A program made the translations under genes and the position numbers. The notes under the pieces were generated by a model. That model did not search any database and was not told where the DNA came from. It worked only from the letters and a program-made list of their open reading frames with translations. 64,000 nt of DNA from Streptococcus devriesei DSM 19639 (GTDB taxonomy: Bacteria > Bacillota > Bacilli > Lactobacillales > Streptococcaceae), in contig NZ_AUIN01000013.1 in NCBI RefSeq assembly GCF_000423725.1, positions 94,773 to 158,772 of the forward strand, in the 5' to 3' direction. Numbering within the stretch: the first letter of the stretch is position 1; every line of letters begins with the position of its first letter. Of the stretch, positions 1-9,081 are shown piece after piece.

Positions 1-292
1 CTGTTTGAGTGACAATGATTCCCAAAGGAATCGTAATATAGTAACTGCGGCTGTTGCGCTCTTCCGATGTAGGAACGTCAACGATGATAAGCGTGTAATT
101 ATCTTCTATGGAAACCCGAGATGTTTCTTCGACATCGAGCGGTGCCCGCAAGTCGGTGATATCAATATTGAAAGTTTCGGCCACCTGCATTGACTCTTCC
201 TGGGAGGGGTTGACCAAATTAATCCAAGCACCCGGCTCGAATGTTTCGATTTCTTTGAATTCTGTTGCTGTTGAAAGAAACATTTGCTTCAT
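1..292 (-). CDS. corA: CorA-family magnesium transporter, partial (N-terminal part only)
   Basis: Read on the minus strand from ATG at 292, the frame stays open to the left edge, giving about 97 N-terminal residues; the rest lies outside the window. The start is supported by a GAGGAGGG ribosome site about 5 bases upstream. The translation begins MKQMFLSTATEFKEIETF and contains the GAWINLVNPSQEE and DLRAPLDVEETSR segments typical of the cytoplasmic N-terminal domain of CorA-like Mg2+/Co2+ channels. The two C-terminal membrane helices and the GMN motif are not visible, so the family call rests on the N-terminal pattern and on my memory that corA sits divergent from uvrA in related streptococci. 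Confidence 0.75.
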   Translation of the reverse strand, partial: MKQMFLSTATEFKEIETFEPGAWINLVNPSQEESMQVAETFNIDITDLRAPLDVEETSRVSIEDNYTLIIVDVPTSEERNSRSYYITIPLGIIVTQT

Positions 293-332
293 GACAAGCC
301 CTCCTCTTCGTTTAATTAATGCATACTGTTCT

Positions 333-388
333 ATTATACTACATTTGAAACATTTTGGGGCAACTGATTCTTAAATATTTGTTATAAT
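333..388. promoter_or_regulatory. Divergent promoter region between corA and uvrA
   Basis: A TATAAT on the minus strand (333-338) can serve corA. On the plus strand TATAAT at 383-388 is preceded by TG one base upstream (TGTTATAAT), an extended -10 element for uvrA. No good -35 hexamer is seen for either, so only the -10 elements are claimed. Confidence 0.5.
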
Positions 389-423
389 AAGAAGATAAGA
401 CTAGAGAGAAGGCTTCATTAGTT

Positions 424-3252
424 ATGCAGGATAAATTAATTATTCACGGAGCGCGTGCTCATAATTTGAAAAATATTGACGTGGAAATTCCGCGCGATAA
501 GCTGATTGTTATGACAGGCCTGTCGGGATCAGGGAAATCAAGCCTTGCATTTGATACCATTTATGCGGAGGGTCAGCGCCGTTATGTTGAGAGTCTGTCA
601 GCTTATGCCAGACAGTTTTTGGGAAATATGGATAAACCCGATGTGGATTCTATTGATGGTCTCAGCCCTGCCATTTCCATAGACCAAAAAACAACCAGCA
701 AAAATCCACGTTCAACTGTGGGGACAGTCACAGAAATCAACGACTACCTGCGGCTTTTATATGCACGTGTCGGTGTGCCTTACTGCAAAAACGGGCACGG
801 TGCGATTACAGCTTCATCTGTGGAGCAGATTGTGGATCAGGTTTTGACTCTGCCTGAGCGGACGCGCATGCAGATTTTAGCTCCTATTGTCCGCCGAAAA
901 AAGGGACGGCACAAGTCTATTTTTGAGCGTATTCAAAAAGATGGCTATGTCCGCGTGCGGGTTGACGGTGATATTGTTGATGTGGCAGAAGTACCTGAAC
1001 TCTCCAAAAGCAAGATGCACAATATTGAAGTAGTTGTTGACCGCTTAATACAAAAAGAGGGCATTCGCGGCCGGCTGTTTGATTCGATCGAAGCAGCTCT
1101 GCGCTTGGGTGACGGCTATGTTATTATTGATACGATGGATGGCAATGAATTAATCTTTTCGGAACATTATTCCTGCCCTGTCTGCGGCTTTACGGTACCT
1201 GAGCTGGAACCGCGCCTCTTTTCTTTCAATGCTCCCTTTGGTTCCTGCCCGACCTGTGATGGTCTGGGTATCAAATTGGAAGTGGACTTGGATTTGGTTA
1301 TTCCGGATGAGTCCAAAACGCTGAGAGAAGGAGCACTTGCCCCTTGGAATCCTATCTCGTCCAATTATTACCCGCAGATGCTTGAACAGGCCATGACAGC
1401 TTTTGGCGTTGACATGGATGTTCCCTTTAAAGAGCTGTCGGATGAGGCTAAAAATCTGATTTTATATGGCTCTGACGGCAAAGAATTTCATTTTCACTAT
1501 GAAAATGAATTCGGCGGTGTCAGAGATATTGATATTCCTTTTGAAGGCATTGTCAGCAATATCAGCCGCCGCTATCACGAAACCAACAGCGACTTTACCC
1601 GCAATGTCATGCGCGGCTATATGAATGAGCTGCCCTGCGCAACCTGTCACGGCTACCGCCTCAATGATCAGGCGCTCTGCGTGCGTGTAGGCGGTGAAGA
1701 CGGACTGAATATCGGTCAGGTGTCTGATTTATCCATTGCCGATCATCTGAATTTACTGACGCACTTAGAGCTGTCAGATAACGAGAAAACCATTGCCACG
1801 CCGATTGTCAAGGAGATTAAAGATCGCCTGACTTTTCTCAACAATGTCGGGCTCAATTACCTGACGCTTTCGCGCTCGGCCGGAACACTTTCCGGCGGTG
1901 AAAGCCAGCGGATTCGCTTGGCCACTCAGATTGGTTCGAATTTGAGCGGTGTTCTTTATATTTTGGATGAGCCTTCGATTGGTCTCCACCAAAGAGACAA
2001 TGACCGCCTGATTTCAAGCCTTAAGAAAATGCGCGATCTGGGCAACACGTTAATTGTGGTTGAACACGATGAAGATACCATGATGTCAGCTGACTGGCTG
2101 GTTGACGTGGGACCGGGAGCCGGTGCTGCAGGCGGAGAGATTGTCGCTTCCGGCACCCCTAAACAGGTTGCTAAAAATAAAAAGTCTATTACCGGACAGT
2201 ACCTGTCCGGCAAAAAGAAGATTCCTGTGCCGCTTGAGCGCCGCAGAGGAAACGGACGTTTTATTGAAGTTAAGGGAGCGGCAGAAAATAATCTGCAAAA
2301 TATCACTGTTAAGTTTCCTCTGGGAAAATTCATTGCTGTAACAGGGGTTTCAGGATCCGGGAAGTCAACCCTTGTTAACAGTATTTTAAAGAAGGCTATT
2401 GCGCAAAAGCTTAACCGCAATTCTGAAAAGCCCGGGAAATACAAGTCTATTTCTGGCATTGAGCATATTGATCGCTTGATTGATATTGACCAAAGTCCTA
2501 TCGGACGCACACCACGGTCAAACCCGGCAACTTATACCGGTGTGTTTGATGATATCAGGGATTTGTTTGCCCAAACCAATGAGGCTAAAATACGAGGTTA
2601 TAAAAAAGGCCGCTTCTCTTTCAACGTCAAAGGCGGCCGCTGTGAAGCCTGCTCGGGTGACGGCATCATCAAGATTGAAATGCACTTTTTGCCGGATGTC
2701 TATGTACCTTGTGAGGTTTGCCATGGCACCCGTTACAACAGTGAAACTCTGGAAGTTCATTACAAGGAGAAGAATATTGCGGAAATTCTTGACATGACGG
2801 TCAACGATGCCGCAGAATTCTTTGCTCCCATTCCTAAGATTGCCCGCAAGATTCAGACGATCAAGGATGTTGGTCTCGGCTATGTGACTCTCGGGCAGCC
2901 GGCAACAACACTGTCAGGCGGTGAAGCGCAGCGGATGAAACTGGCCAGTGAACTCCATAAACGCTCCACCGGCAAGAGTTTTTATATTTTAGACGAGCCG
3001 ACAACCGGTCTTCATACCGATGACATTGCCAGACTTCTAAAAGTTTTAGAGCGTTTTGTTGATGATGGCAATACGGTGCTTGTCATTGAGCATAATTTGG
3101 ATGTTATTAAGACTGCAGACCATATTATTGATTTAGGCCCTGAAGGCGGAGTTGGCGGCGGTCAGATTATTGCGACCGGCACACCGGAAGAAGTGGCCGG
3201 CATTCCTGCCAGCTTTACGGGTCAGTATTTGAAAGGTAAATTAAATGAATAA
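424..3252 (+). CDS. uvrA: Excinuclease ABC subunit A
   Basis: UvrA is the damage-sensing ATPase of nucleotide excision repair; it loads UvrB onto lesions. The 942-residue product has the family's usual length. Walker [10 protein letters not shown] lies near residue 32 and a second GVSGSGKST near 642. Zinc-finger Cys pairs are CPVCG...CPTCDG (near 250-277) and CEACSGDG...CEVCHG (near 740-765). The two ABC signatures read [12 protein letters not shown] and [12 protein letters not shown], each followed by an LDEPS or LDEPT Walker B. ATG 424 matches the canonical N-terminus. The stop overlaps the next gene's start by 8 bases, so the two are probably co-transcribed. Confidence 0.98.
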   Translation: MQDKLIIHGARAHNLKNIDVEIPRDKLIVMTGLSGSGKSSLAFDTIYAEGQRRYVESLSAYARQFLGNMDKPDVDSIDGLSPAISIDQKTTSKNPRSTVGTVTEINDYLRLLYARVGVPYCKNGHGAITASSVEQIVDQVLTLPERTRMQILAPIVRRKKGRHKSIFERIQKDGYVRVRVDGDIVDVAEVPELSKSKMHNIEVVVDRLIQKEGIRGRLFDSIEAALRLGDGYVIIDTMDGNELIFSEHYSCPVCGFTVPELEPRLFSFNAPFGSCPTCDGLGIKLEVDLDLVIPDESKTLREGALAPWNPISSNYYPQMLEQAMTAFGVDMDVPFKELSDEAKNLILYGSDGKEFHFHYENEFGGVRDIDIPFEGIVSNISRRYHETNSDFTRNVMRGYMNELPCATCHGYRLNDQALCVRVGGEDGLNIGQVSDLSIADHLNLLTHLELSDNEKTIATPIVKEIKDRLTFLNNVGLNYLTLSRSAGTLSGGESQRIRLATQIGSNLSGVLYILDEPSIGLHQRDNDRLISSLKKMRDLGNTLIVVEHDEDTMMSADWLVDVGPGAGAAGGEIVASGTPKQVAKNKKSITGQYLSGKKKIPVPLERRRGNGRFIEVKGAAENNLQNITVKFPLGKFIAVTGVSGSGKSTLVNSILKKAIAQKLNRNSEKPGKYKSISGIEHIDRLIDIDQSPIGRTPRSNPATYTGVFDDIRDLFAQTNEAKIRGYKKGRFSFNVKGGRCEACSGDGIIKIEMHFLPDVYVPCEVCHGTRYNSETLEVHYKEKNIAEILDMTVNDAAEFFAPIPKIARKIQTIKDVGLGYVTLGQPATTLSGGEAQRMKLASELHKRSTGKSFYILDEPTTGLHTDDIARLLKVLERFVDDGNTVLVIEHNLDVIKTADHIIDLGPEGGVGGGQIIATGTPEEVAGIPASFTGQYLKGKLNE

Positions 3253-4306
3253 GAGGCTGCTGAGATTTGAAGAAAAACTGTCCCAGTCGCCGGCAGATGC
3301 TATCTTGGTGACCGGGCAGAATAATATTTACTATTTGACCGGTTTTTGGGGAACTGAAGCGACTGTTTTTATCAGTCCTAAACGCAGAATTTTACTGACA
3401 GATTCTCGTTATACGCTGATTGCCAGACAAACCGTTTCAGGCTTTGATATTGTTGAGACGCGCTCAGCTCTGAACAGCATTGCTGACATCATCAAGGCAG
3501 ACGGCCTAAAAACAATCGGCTTTGACAGTCAGGTGACTTACAGTTTTTATCAGCAGCTGGAAGAAATTTTTGCCGGTTATCATCTGCATCCTATGACTGA
3601 TTTTGTTGAAGAACTGCGTATGATTAAAGACGCTGACGAAATTGAAGCTGTGCGGTGTGCCTGTGCCATTTCTGATAAAGCATTCTTGGATGTGCTTGAT
3701 TTTATCAAGCCGGGACAAACAACTGAGCTGGACGTAGCTAATTTCTTAGATTTTCGCATGAGAAAATACGGTGCAAGCAGTGTATCTTTTGAAACGATTG
3801 CGGCATCCGGCTATCGCTCTGCCATGCCCCACGGAGTAGCTTCCGATAAGGTTATTCAAAAGGGAGAAACGCTGACTCTTGATTTTGGCTGCTACTACCA
3901 TCACTATGTTTCTGACATGACTCGGACGATTCATATCGGGCAGGTCAGCGATCAGGAGCGGGAAATCTATGATATCGTGCTGCGAAGCAATCAGGCTTTA
4001 ATTGCGGCTGCTAAGGCCGGAGTGACTTACCGTGCTTATGATTGCATTGCGCGTGAAGTGATTGATTCTGCCGGCTATGGAGCGTATTTTACGCATGGCA
4101 TCGGCCATGGAATTGGTCTGGATATTCACGAGATTCCTTATTTCGGAAAATCTGATGAGGCTATTCAGGCGGGCATGATTCTGACTGATGAGCCCGGCAT
4201 CTATCTTGAAAACAAATACGGCGTCAGAATTGAAGATGATCTGCTGATTACAGAAAATGGCTGCGAGGTTCTGACTCAGGCTCCGAAAGAATTAATTGTT
4301 TTATAG
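3245..4306 (+). CDS. pepP: Xaa-Pro peptidase, M24 family (aminopeptidase P type)
   Basis: This cytoplasmic metallopeptidase removes the N-terminal residue when proline is second; it is 353 residues long. An N-terminal creatinase-like domain (residues about 1-125) precedes the pita-bread catalytic domain. The metal ligands are visible as [17 protein letters not shown] (two Asp), [10 protein letters not shown] (His), DEPGIYLE (Glu) and [11 protein letters not shown] (Glu). The start overlaps the end of uvrA. The adjacent efp, Asp23-like and nusB genes match the Bacillus yqhT-efp-yqhY-nusB neighbourhood. It could be called pepQ or papA; dipeptide versus longer-peptide preference cannot be told from sequence. 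Confidence 0.9.
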   Translation: MNKRLLRFEEKLSQSPADAILVTGQNNIYYLTGFWGTEATVFISPKRRILLTDSRYTLIARQTVSGFDIVETRSALNSIADIIKADGLKTIGFDSQVTYSFYQQLEEIFAGYHLHPMTDFVEELRMIKDADEIEAVRCACAISDKAFLDVLDFIKPGQTTELDVANFLDFRMRKYGASSVSFETIAASGYRSAMPHGVASDKVIQKGETLTLDFGCYYHHYVSDMTRTIHIGQVSDQEREIYDIVLRSNQALIAAAKAGVTYRAYDCIAREVIDSAGYGAYFTHGIGHGIGLDIHEIPYFGKSDEAIQAGMILTDEPGIYLENKYGVRIEDDLLITENGCEVLTQAPKELIVL

Positions 4307-4318
4307 GAGAAAAGAGAT

Positions 4319-4801
4319 ATGACTGATAAAAAACGCCTATCCTGGCAAGATTATTTTATGGCTAATGCAGAGCTGATTTCCAAGCGCTCAACCTGCAACC
4401 GCGCTTATGTCGGGGCTGTGCTGGTTAAAAATAAGCGGATCATTGCCACAGGTTACAACGGCGGTGTGTCCGATACGGATAACTGTGATGAAGTCGGCCA
4501 CCAAATGGAAGACGGACACTGTATCCGAACGGTTCACGCTGAGATGAACGCGCTCATCCAGTGTGCTAAAGAGGGCATTTCGACCAACAATACTGAAATT
4601 TATGTCACGCATTTCCCCTGTATTAATTGTACCAAGGCACTCCTGCAGGCAGGAATCAGCAAGATTACCTACAAGACAGCCTACCGTCCGCATCCTTTTG
4701 CGATTGAGCTTTTAGAGGCCAAAAATGTTCCTTATTTTCAGCACGATGTACCGGAAATTCATCTGGGTCAGCAGGAAGAGAGCAGCTCAGAAAACATTTG
4801 A
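4319..4801 (+). CDS. comEB: Deoxycytidylate (dCMP) deaminase
   Basis: The 160-residue protein is a zinc-dependent cytidine/deoxycytidylate deaminase that turns dCMP into dUMP for dTMP synthesis. The active-site signatures are VHAEMNAL (zinc His plus catalytic Glu, near residue 72) and PCINCTKAL (two zinc Cys, near 100-103). Length and the start [14 protein letters not shown] fit the Firmicute family usually labelled ComEB. The gene follows pepP by 12 bases with a GGAGAAAAG ribosome site, so it is probably in the same transcript. The competence-derived name does not imply a competence role here. Confidence 0.9.
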   Translation: MTDKKRLSWQDYFMANAELISKRSTCNRAYVGAVLVKNKRIIATGYNGGVSDTDNCDEVGHQMEDGHCIRTVHAEMNALIQCAKEGISTNNTEIYVTHFPCINCTKALLQAGISKITYKTAYRPHPFAIELLEAKNVPYFQHDVPEIHLGQQEESSSENI

Positions 4802-4826
4802 GAATGCCGGGACATTATGGTAAAAT
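4798..4826 (+). promoter_or_regulatory. Promoter of the efp operon
   Basis: TTGAGA (4798-4803) and TAAAAT (4821-4826) are separated by 17 bases, with TGG just before the -10. The promoter starts inside the stop region of the dCMP deaminase and ends about 35 bases before the efp ATG. Confidence 0.6.
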
Positions 4827-4861
4827 GAGATGATAATATTTTATAAAGAGGTATAGAAAAC

Positions 4862-5422
4862 ATGATTGAAGCAAGTAAGCTCAAGGCTGGCATGACTTTT
4901 GAGACCAATGATGGTAAATTGATTAAAGTGCTTGAAGCTAGCCATCATAAACCAGGTAAAGGAAACACCGTTATGCGCATGAAACTGCGTGATGTCCGTA
5001 CGGGTTCAACATTTGATACAACTTACCGTCCGGAAGAAAAATTTGAACAGGCTATCATCGAAACACGTCCTGCTCAATACCTTTATCAAATGGATGATAC
5101 AGCTTATTTCATGGATACAGAAAACTATGAGCAGTATGAAATTCCGGTTGCCAATGTAGCAGAAGAATTGAAGTTCATTTTAGAAAATTCAGAAGTAAAA
5201 ATTCAATTCTACGGTACAGAAGTTATCGGGGTTACCATCCCGACAACTGTTGAGCTGACGGTTACTGATACACAGCCATCTATCAAGGGTGCAACTGTAA
5301 CAGGTTCAGGTAAGCCTGCAACTCTTGAGACAGGTCTTGTTGTTAATGTGCCGGACTTCATTGAAGTCGGTCAAAAACTGATCATTAATACAGCAGAAGG
5401 TACTTACGTTTCTCGTGCTTAA
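4862..5422 (+). CDS. efp: Elongation factor P
   Basis: EF-P binds between the P and E sites and relieves ribosome stalling on polyproline stretches. The 186-residue product has the KOW-like N-domain with the tip loop HHKPGKGNT (Lys33 at the modified position), then two OB-fold domains ending [11 protein letters not shown] lysine at the tip is what I would expect of a Firmicute EF-P. No modification enzyme (epmA, ymfI or earP) is seen in the window. It leads a group with the Asp23-like gene and nusB. Confidence 0.97.
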   Translation: MIEASKLKAGMTFETNDGKLIKVLEASHHKPGKGNTVMRMKLRDVRTGSTFDTTYRPEEKFEQAIIETRPAQYLYQMDDTAYFMDTENYEQYEIPVANVAEELKFILENSEVKIQFYGTEVIGVTIPTTVELTVTDTQPSIKGATVTGSGKPATLETGLVVNVPDFIEVGQKLIINTAEGTYVSRA

Positions 5423-5460
5423 ACAAAGCCGGATTTGTAGACTTTATTAGAAAGGATCGC

Positions 5461-5853
5461 ATGATGGCAAATGAAATGATCGGAGAAATTGTTATTTCTC
5501 CACGTGTGCTTGAAGTGATTACAGGCATCGCTACCACTAAGGTTGAAGGTGTCCACTCACTTCATAATAAAACAGTAGCTGACAGTTTCAGCAAGGTTGC
5601 TCATGGACGGGGCGTTTATCTTCAGACAGAAGAAGACGGTACCGTTAACGCTGATATTTATGTCTATCTGCAGTACGGGGTCAATGTACCGGCAGTTTCT
5701 ATCGAAATTCAGCAGGCGGTCAAGGCGGCTGTTTATGATATGGCAGAAGTCAGTCTTTCAGCTGTTAATGTCCATGTTGTTGGTATTGTTCCTGAAAAAA
5801 CACCAAAACCTGATATGAAAACCCTGTTTGATGAGGATTTCCTTGATGGCTAG
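5461..5853 (+). CDS. Asp23/Gls24 (YqhY) family protein
   Basis: A small (129-130 residue) cytoplasmic protein of the Asp23/DUF322 family, represented in Bacillus by YqhY, which has been linked to regulation of acetyl-CoA carboxylase. Typical segments are [27 protein letters not shown] and [20 protein letters not shown] (quoted in part), followed by [11 protein letters not shown] codons at 5461 and 5464 are both possible; the AAGGA site at 5452-5456 sits 7 bases before 5464, so the second may be used. The stop region overlaps nusB by 8 bases, showing translational coupling. The precise role in streptococci is not known to me. Confidence 0.85.
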   Translation: MMANEMIGEIVISPRVLEVITGIATTKVEGVHSLHNKTVADSFSKVAHGRGVYLQTEEDGTVNADIYVYLQYGVNVPAVSIEIQQAVKAAVYDMAEVSLSAVNVHVVGIVPEKTPKPDMKTLFDEDFLDG

Positions 5854-6274
5854 TGTGTTTAGTGATTCGAGACGTGATCTGCGTGAACGTGCCTTTCAGG
5901 CACTCTTTTCTTTGGAATTCGGCGGCGACAGCCTTAAAGCTGCTGATTTTGCCTATACCTATGACAAGACTGAGGAGGAAGAAGCCGATTTGCCTTTGTT
6001 CCTGCTGGCCTTGGTTCAGGGGGTATCTGACTGCAAAGAAGAGCTGGATAAAAGCATTTCCCAGCATCTTAAATCAGGCTGGACGCTTTCCCGCCTGACG
6101 CTGGTTGATAAAAACTTGCTGCGGCTGGGTTTATATGAAATTAAATATTATGAGGAAACACCGGAACGTGTTGCTCTCAATGAAATCATTGAAATTTCAA
6201 AGAAATATTCCGATGACAAATCCAGCAAGTTTATTAATGGTGTCTTAAGTCAGTTTATTGCTGAGAAAAAATAG
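5846..6274 (+). CDS. nusB: Transcription antitermination protein NusB
   Basis: NusB binds boxA of rRNA leaders together with S10 (NusE) and supports antitermination. I chose ATG 5846 because GAGGA at 5833-5837 lies 8 bases upstream and the resulting 142-residue protein has the family length; an upstream in-frame ATG (5828) would add six residues and has no ribosome site. Features are [17 protein letters not shown] at the N-terminus and [18 protein letters not shown] plus [10 protein letters not shown] at the C-terminus. The last 8 bases of the Asp23-like gene overlap its start. Confidence 0.95.
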   Translation: MASVFSDSRRDLRERAFQALFSLEFGGDSLKAADFAYTYDKTEEEEADLPLFLLALVQGVSDCKEELDKSISQHLKSGWTLSRLTLVDKNLLRLGLYEIKYYEETPERVALNEIIEISKKYSDDKSSKFINGVLSQFIAEKK

Positions 6275-6275
6275 A

Positions 6276-6333
6276 AGCCCGACCTGAAATTTTTTGCTGC
6301 TGCTAAAGCTCAAAAAATCAGCCGGGCTTTTTT
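6276..6333 (+). terminator. Intrinsic terminator after nusB
   Basis: AGCCCG (6276-6281) pairs with CGGGCT (6323-6328), with an inner ATTTTTTG/CAAAAAAT helix, and a run of six T ends the structure (6328-6333). Confidence 0.85.
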
Positions 6334-6349
6334 ATGTGAAAAGAAGAGT

Positions 6350-6378
6350 TTGAAAAATGAAAGCGCATACGCTATAAT
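6350..6378 (+). promoter_or_regulatory. Promoter of the first GH32 gene with cre/LacI-type operator in the spacer
   Basis: TTGAAA (6350-6355) and TATAAT (6373-6378) are exactly 17 bases apart. The spacer contains the palindrome AGCGCATACGCT (6362-6373). The 15-mer ATGAAAGCGCATACG (6357-6371) fits the CcpA cre consensus WTGNAANCGNWNNCW except at the last base. A site in the spacer predicts repression by CcpA, or by ScrR, which is also of the LacI family; sequence alone does not decide which. Confidence 0.7.
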
Positions 6379-6410
6379 GAAAGTATCTGTTTGAATCAAA
6401 GGAGAAGAAA

Positions 6411-7871
6411 ATGAAAGAATGGACGCGGGAAGAGCGCTACCGTGTACTGCAGAGTGCAGATGATATTCGCGGGCTTTATGAGGCCATCAAAAAGTCTGAT
6501 TACAGACAAACCTATCACCTACAGCCGATTACAGGCTTATCAAGTGATCCCAACGGTTTTGTCTATCATAAGGGTATCTGGCATCTTTTTTACCAGTGGT
6601 GTCCCTGGGGTGCTGTACATGGCTTAAAATACTGGTATCATACGGTATCAAAGGATTTGGTTCATTGGGAAAACCGCGGTGTCGGCATTTATCCGGATTC
6701 TTTTTACGATAATAAAGGAGTGCATTCAGGCTCAGGTTTTTCAACAGGGGAGGATCTCTATCTTTTTTATACAGGCAATCATCGTGATGACAATTGGGTG
6801 CGGACACCTTATACCTGTGTTGCCAAGCTGGAAGATTCCGGCGAATTGGTGAAAGCCCCTCAGCCTCTTTTTGGGCCTCATGAAAATTATACAGAGCACC
6901 AGCGTGACCCTAAAGTTGTTTATGATGAAGAAACACAAAAATATTACATTCTTCTGGGTGCCCAATCCAAGGACCTTAAGGGCAAGGTTTTAATTTACAG
7001 CTCGGATTCTTTGCTGGAAGGCTGGACCTTTGCCGGTGAACTGCAGGTTCCGGGATTTGAAAACTTGGGCGGCATGTGGGAGTGCCCGTCCATTGAACGC
7101 ATTTCCGGCAAGGATGTCTTAGTTTTTTCACCTCAGTACACAACCTTGCCGCATCGTAATCAAAATACTAATCATAATGTCTATTTACTTGGGAAAATGG
7201 ATTATCAGAACTTAACCTTCACAGCAGAAGGAGACTACCGCCATCTGGATTATGGCTTTGACTTTTATGCAGCGCAGTTTGCAGCTGGGGTAAAGGATTC
7301 TGATAGGGCTATTTTAACGGCTTGGATGGGGCTGCCGGATAATCACTACCCGACGGAAGCAGAAGATTGGGAGGGCAGTCTGACCCTGCCGCGTGAACTG
7401 CGTCTGGTTAATAACCGGTTGATTCAGCGTCCTATAGAGGGCATGGCTTCACTTCGTAAGCAGCCGCTGACTTTGGATAAGGAGCTGCCCAGAGTTTGTG
7501 AATTAGAGGTGCTGAACGCTCGGAAACAGGATTTTGACTTGCGGCTGTTCAGCAAGAAAGATGGCAGCGGCGGTTTTCGCATTTCTTATGACAGTAAAAC
7601 AAAGCTTTGTACAGTTGACCGCAGTCAGATGGATCAGCATTTCAATGCAGAGCTTGGAGAATGTTTGACGATTCCCATGGAGGATGAGCTGACGAAACTT
7701 GCTGTCTATATTGACAAGAGCTCTGTTGAGCTGTTTATCAATGACGGTCAGGCAACCTTTACCTCTCATCTTTATCCGACAGCGGCAGAAAAGTACTATG
7801 CTGCGGATTCTCATCTTGAGCTTAAAGGCTGGCTGCTAAAACAGGCAGTGTCAGATGATTTTGTTGTTTAG
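6411..7871 (+). CDS. GH32 sucrose-6-phosphate hydrolase paralogue (ScrB-like)
   Basis: This is an intracellular glycoside hydrolase family 32 enzyme of 486 residues, expected to split sucrose-6-phosphate or a related beta-fructoside into hexose (phosphate) and fructose. No signal peptide is present. The five-bladed propeller carries the catalytic triad Asp46 in SSDPNG (nucleophile), Asp166 in RDPKV, and Glu224 in ECPS (acid/base). A beta-sandwich module follows (about 345-486). The base before DPNG is Ser rather than the Asn seen in the neighbouring ScrB. ATG 6411 has an AAAGGAG site upstream. It is a clear paralogue of the scrB at 9082-10521 with its own catabolite-type promoter; its true substrate is not decided by sequence. 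Confidence 0.85.
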   Translation: MKEWTREERYRVLQSADDIRGLYEAIKKSDYRQTYHLQPITGLSSDPNGFVYHKGIWHLFYQWCPWGAVHGLKYWYHTVSKDLVHWENRGVGIYPDSFYDNKGVHSGSGFSTGEDLYLFYTGNHRDDNWVRTPYTCVAKLEDSGELVKAPQPLFGPHENYTEHQRDPKVVYDEETQKYYILLGAQSKDLKGKVLIYSSDSLLEGWTFAGELQVPGFENLGGMWECPSIERISGKDVLVFSPQYTTLPHRNQNTNHNVYLLGKMDYQNLTFTAEGDYRHLDYGFDFYAAQFAAGVKDSDRAILTAWMGLPDNHYPTEAEDWEGSLTLPRELRLVNNRLIQRPIEGMASLRKQPLTLDKELPRVCELEVLNARKQDFDLRLFSKKDGSGGFRISYDSKTKLCTVDRSQMDQHFNAELGECLTIPMEDELTKLAVYIDKSSVELFINDGQATFTSHLYPTAAEKYYAADSHLELKGWLLKQAVSDDFVV

Positions 7872-7879
7872 AAAAGGGA

Positions 7880-7925
7880 GTGGGAAAGAACTCAACAAAT
7901 GACAAAAGAGTTCGTCTTCCCACCC
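7880..7925 (+). repeat. GTGGGA hairpin, part of a composite intergenic repeat
   Basis: GTGGGAA followed by GAACTC pairs with GAGTTC and TTCCCAC across an AT-rich loop, just after the first GH32 stop codon. A hairpin with the same GTGGGAC...GTCCCAC boundary flanks the second copy of the cloverleaf repeat near 27625-27682. It may act as a transcription terminator, but the T-run is poor. Confidence 0.55.
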
Positions 7926-7980
7926 CCGCACAGTTGGCTAGGTTTTCCGCTTTGGCCTTGTGGCAAAAGGAAAGCCAGCC

Positions 7981-8073
7981 AGCAGTGGTTCATTGGTGCT
8001 AAAGCACCTAATGAACTGTGCAGGGGTAAGACTAAGTTGGCTTAGCCAACAAGTCTTACTCCCAACCACTGCG
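7981..8073 (+). repeat. Cloverleaf-like intergenic repeat, copy A
   Basis: About 93 bases that recur, inverted and with only a few differences, at 27524-27617. GCAGTGGTT at the left pairs with AACCACTGC at the right. Inside are two hairpins: GTTCATTGGTGCT/AGCACC-T-AATGAAC, and GTAAGACT..GTTGGC/GCCAAC..AGTCTTAC. The copy lies between the convergent ends of the GH32 gene and scrR. A further hairpin (TGGCTAGGTTTTCC with GGAAAGCCAGCCA) lies between this element and the hairpin at 7880 and is absent from copy B. Confidence 0.8.
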
Positions 8074-8112
8074 CCAAGAGCTTATTCCAAAACAGGAATA
8101 TTGGGCGAGTTT

Positions 8113-9078
8113 TTAAATACTTCTGCCAGATATTAAAGTGATGGGGAGTTTATGCTCTTTGTCACTTAGCGTTTGTCCGGCGATTTTTTTAAGCAGCAAT
8201 TCGACAGTCAGCTGAGCAATATCATGGATCGGCTGTTTAATAGTCGTCAGCTGCGGCAGGTAATTTTCAATAAAGGCAGTGCCGTCGTAGCCGATTAATT
8301 TTAAGTCTTGAGGAATCTTAATCTGTGATTCATTGGCCACTTTCATAACCAGCATAGCTGTCAGATCGTCAGATGTGAAAATTCCATCTGGATGAAAGCG
8401 CTCAAGAATCGTTTTGATTTCCATCTCCTTGCGGACAGGGGAATAGTCGCTGGAAACGTTAATGAAATAAGCGTCAGGCAGAACAGAATTGAAGCCTGTG
8501 CGGCGCAGGGCTGTAGGCGAGCAGCTGTCATCGTTGCCGGTAATCATGACAATGCGCTTGCAGCCGGCTTCCTTCAAGCTGTGAGCAGCCAGAACGCCGC
8601 CTTGAAAATTATCGGATGAAACAACAGGAATATTAGGGGATAGGTTGCGGTCAAAGGAAATAATAGGAGCAGTGACGCGGTCATAATCAGTAATTCCTAA
8701 ATTATGGCTGCCGGAGATAATGCCATCCACCTGATTGGCTTCCAGCATTTCCAGATATTCACGTTCCTTGTCAGAATCGTGTTCGCTGTTGCAGATAATG
8801 GTCTTGTAACCCTTATCAAACAGCTCGCGTTCTAAATGCTCAATTAATTCGGCATAAAAGATATGGCTGATATTGGGGAAAATGAGGCCAACCAGCTTAG
8901 AGGATTTGCCCTGCAAACTTCTGGCAAGATTATTGGGCTTGTAGCCCAGTTCACGCATGGCCTCATTAACCTTTTGAATGGTTTTTTTGGAAAGATAGCC
9001 TTTTTTATTAATCACGCGGGAAACAGTAGTAGGACTGACGCCCGCTAATTCTGCAACATCTGTTAATTTTGTAACCAT
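8113..9078 (-). CDS. scrR: Sucrose operon repressor, LacI family
   Basis: A 321-residue LacI/GalR-type regulator expected to repress the scr genes when sucrose is absent. The N-terminal helix-turn-helix reads KLTDVAELAGVSPTTVSRVI (residues about 4-23) with a hinge helix PNNLARSLQGK near 48-58, followed by a periplasmic-binding-like sensor domain. It starts 3 bases after the scrB stop, so scrB and scrR share one transcript running away from scrA, an arrangement I recall for S. mutans. It could bind the palindromic sites in the scrA/scrB spacer and possibly the similar one before the first GH32 gene. Confidence 0.9.
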   Translation of the reverse strand: MVTKLTDVAELAGVSPTTVSRVINKKGYLSKKTIQKVNEAMRELGYKPNNLARSLQGKSSKLVGLIFPNISHIFYAELIEHLERELFDKGYKTIICNSEHDSDKEREYLEMLEANQVDGIISGSHNLGITDYDRVTAPIISFDRNLSPNIPVVSSDNFQGGVLAAHSLKEAGCKRIVMITGNDDSCSPTALRRTGFNSVLPDAYFINVSSDYSPVRKEMEIKTILERFHPDGIFTSDDLTAMLVMKVANESQIKIPQDLKLIGYDGTAFIENYLPQLTTIKQPIHDIAQLTVELLLKKIAGQTLSDKEHKLPITLISGRSI

Positions 9079-9081
9079 AAT

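Noticed and set aside
1956..2510. 184-residue minus-strand ORF inside uvrA
   Set aside because: It is the reverse shadow of uvrA, has no ribosome site, and uvrA is intact there.
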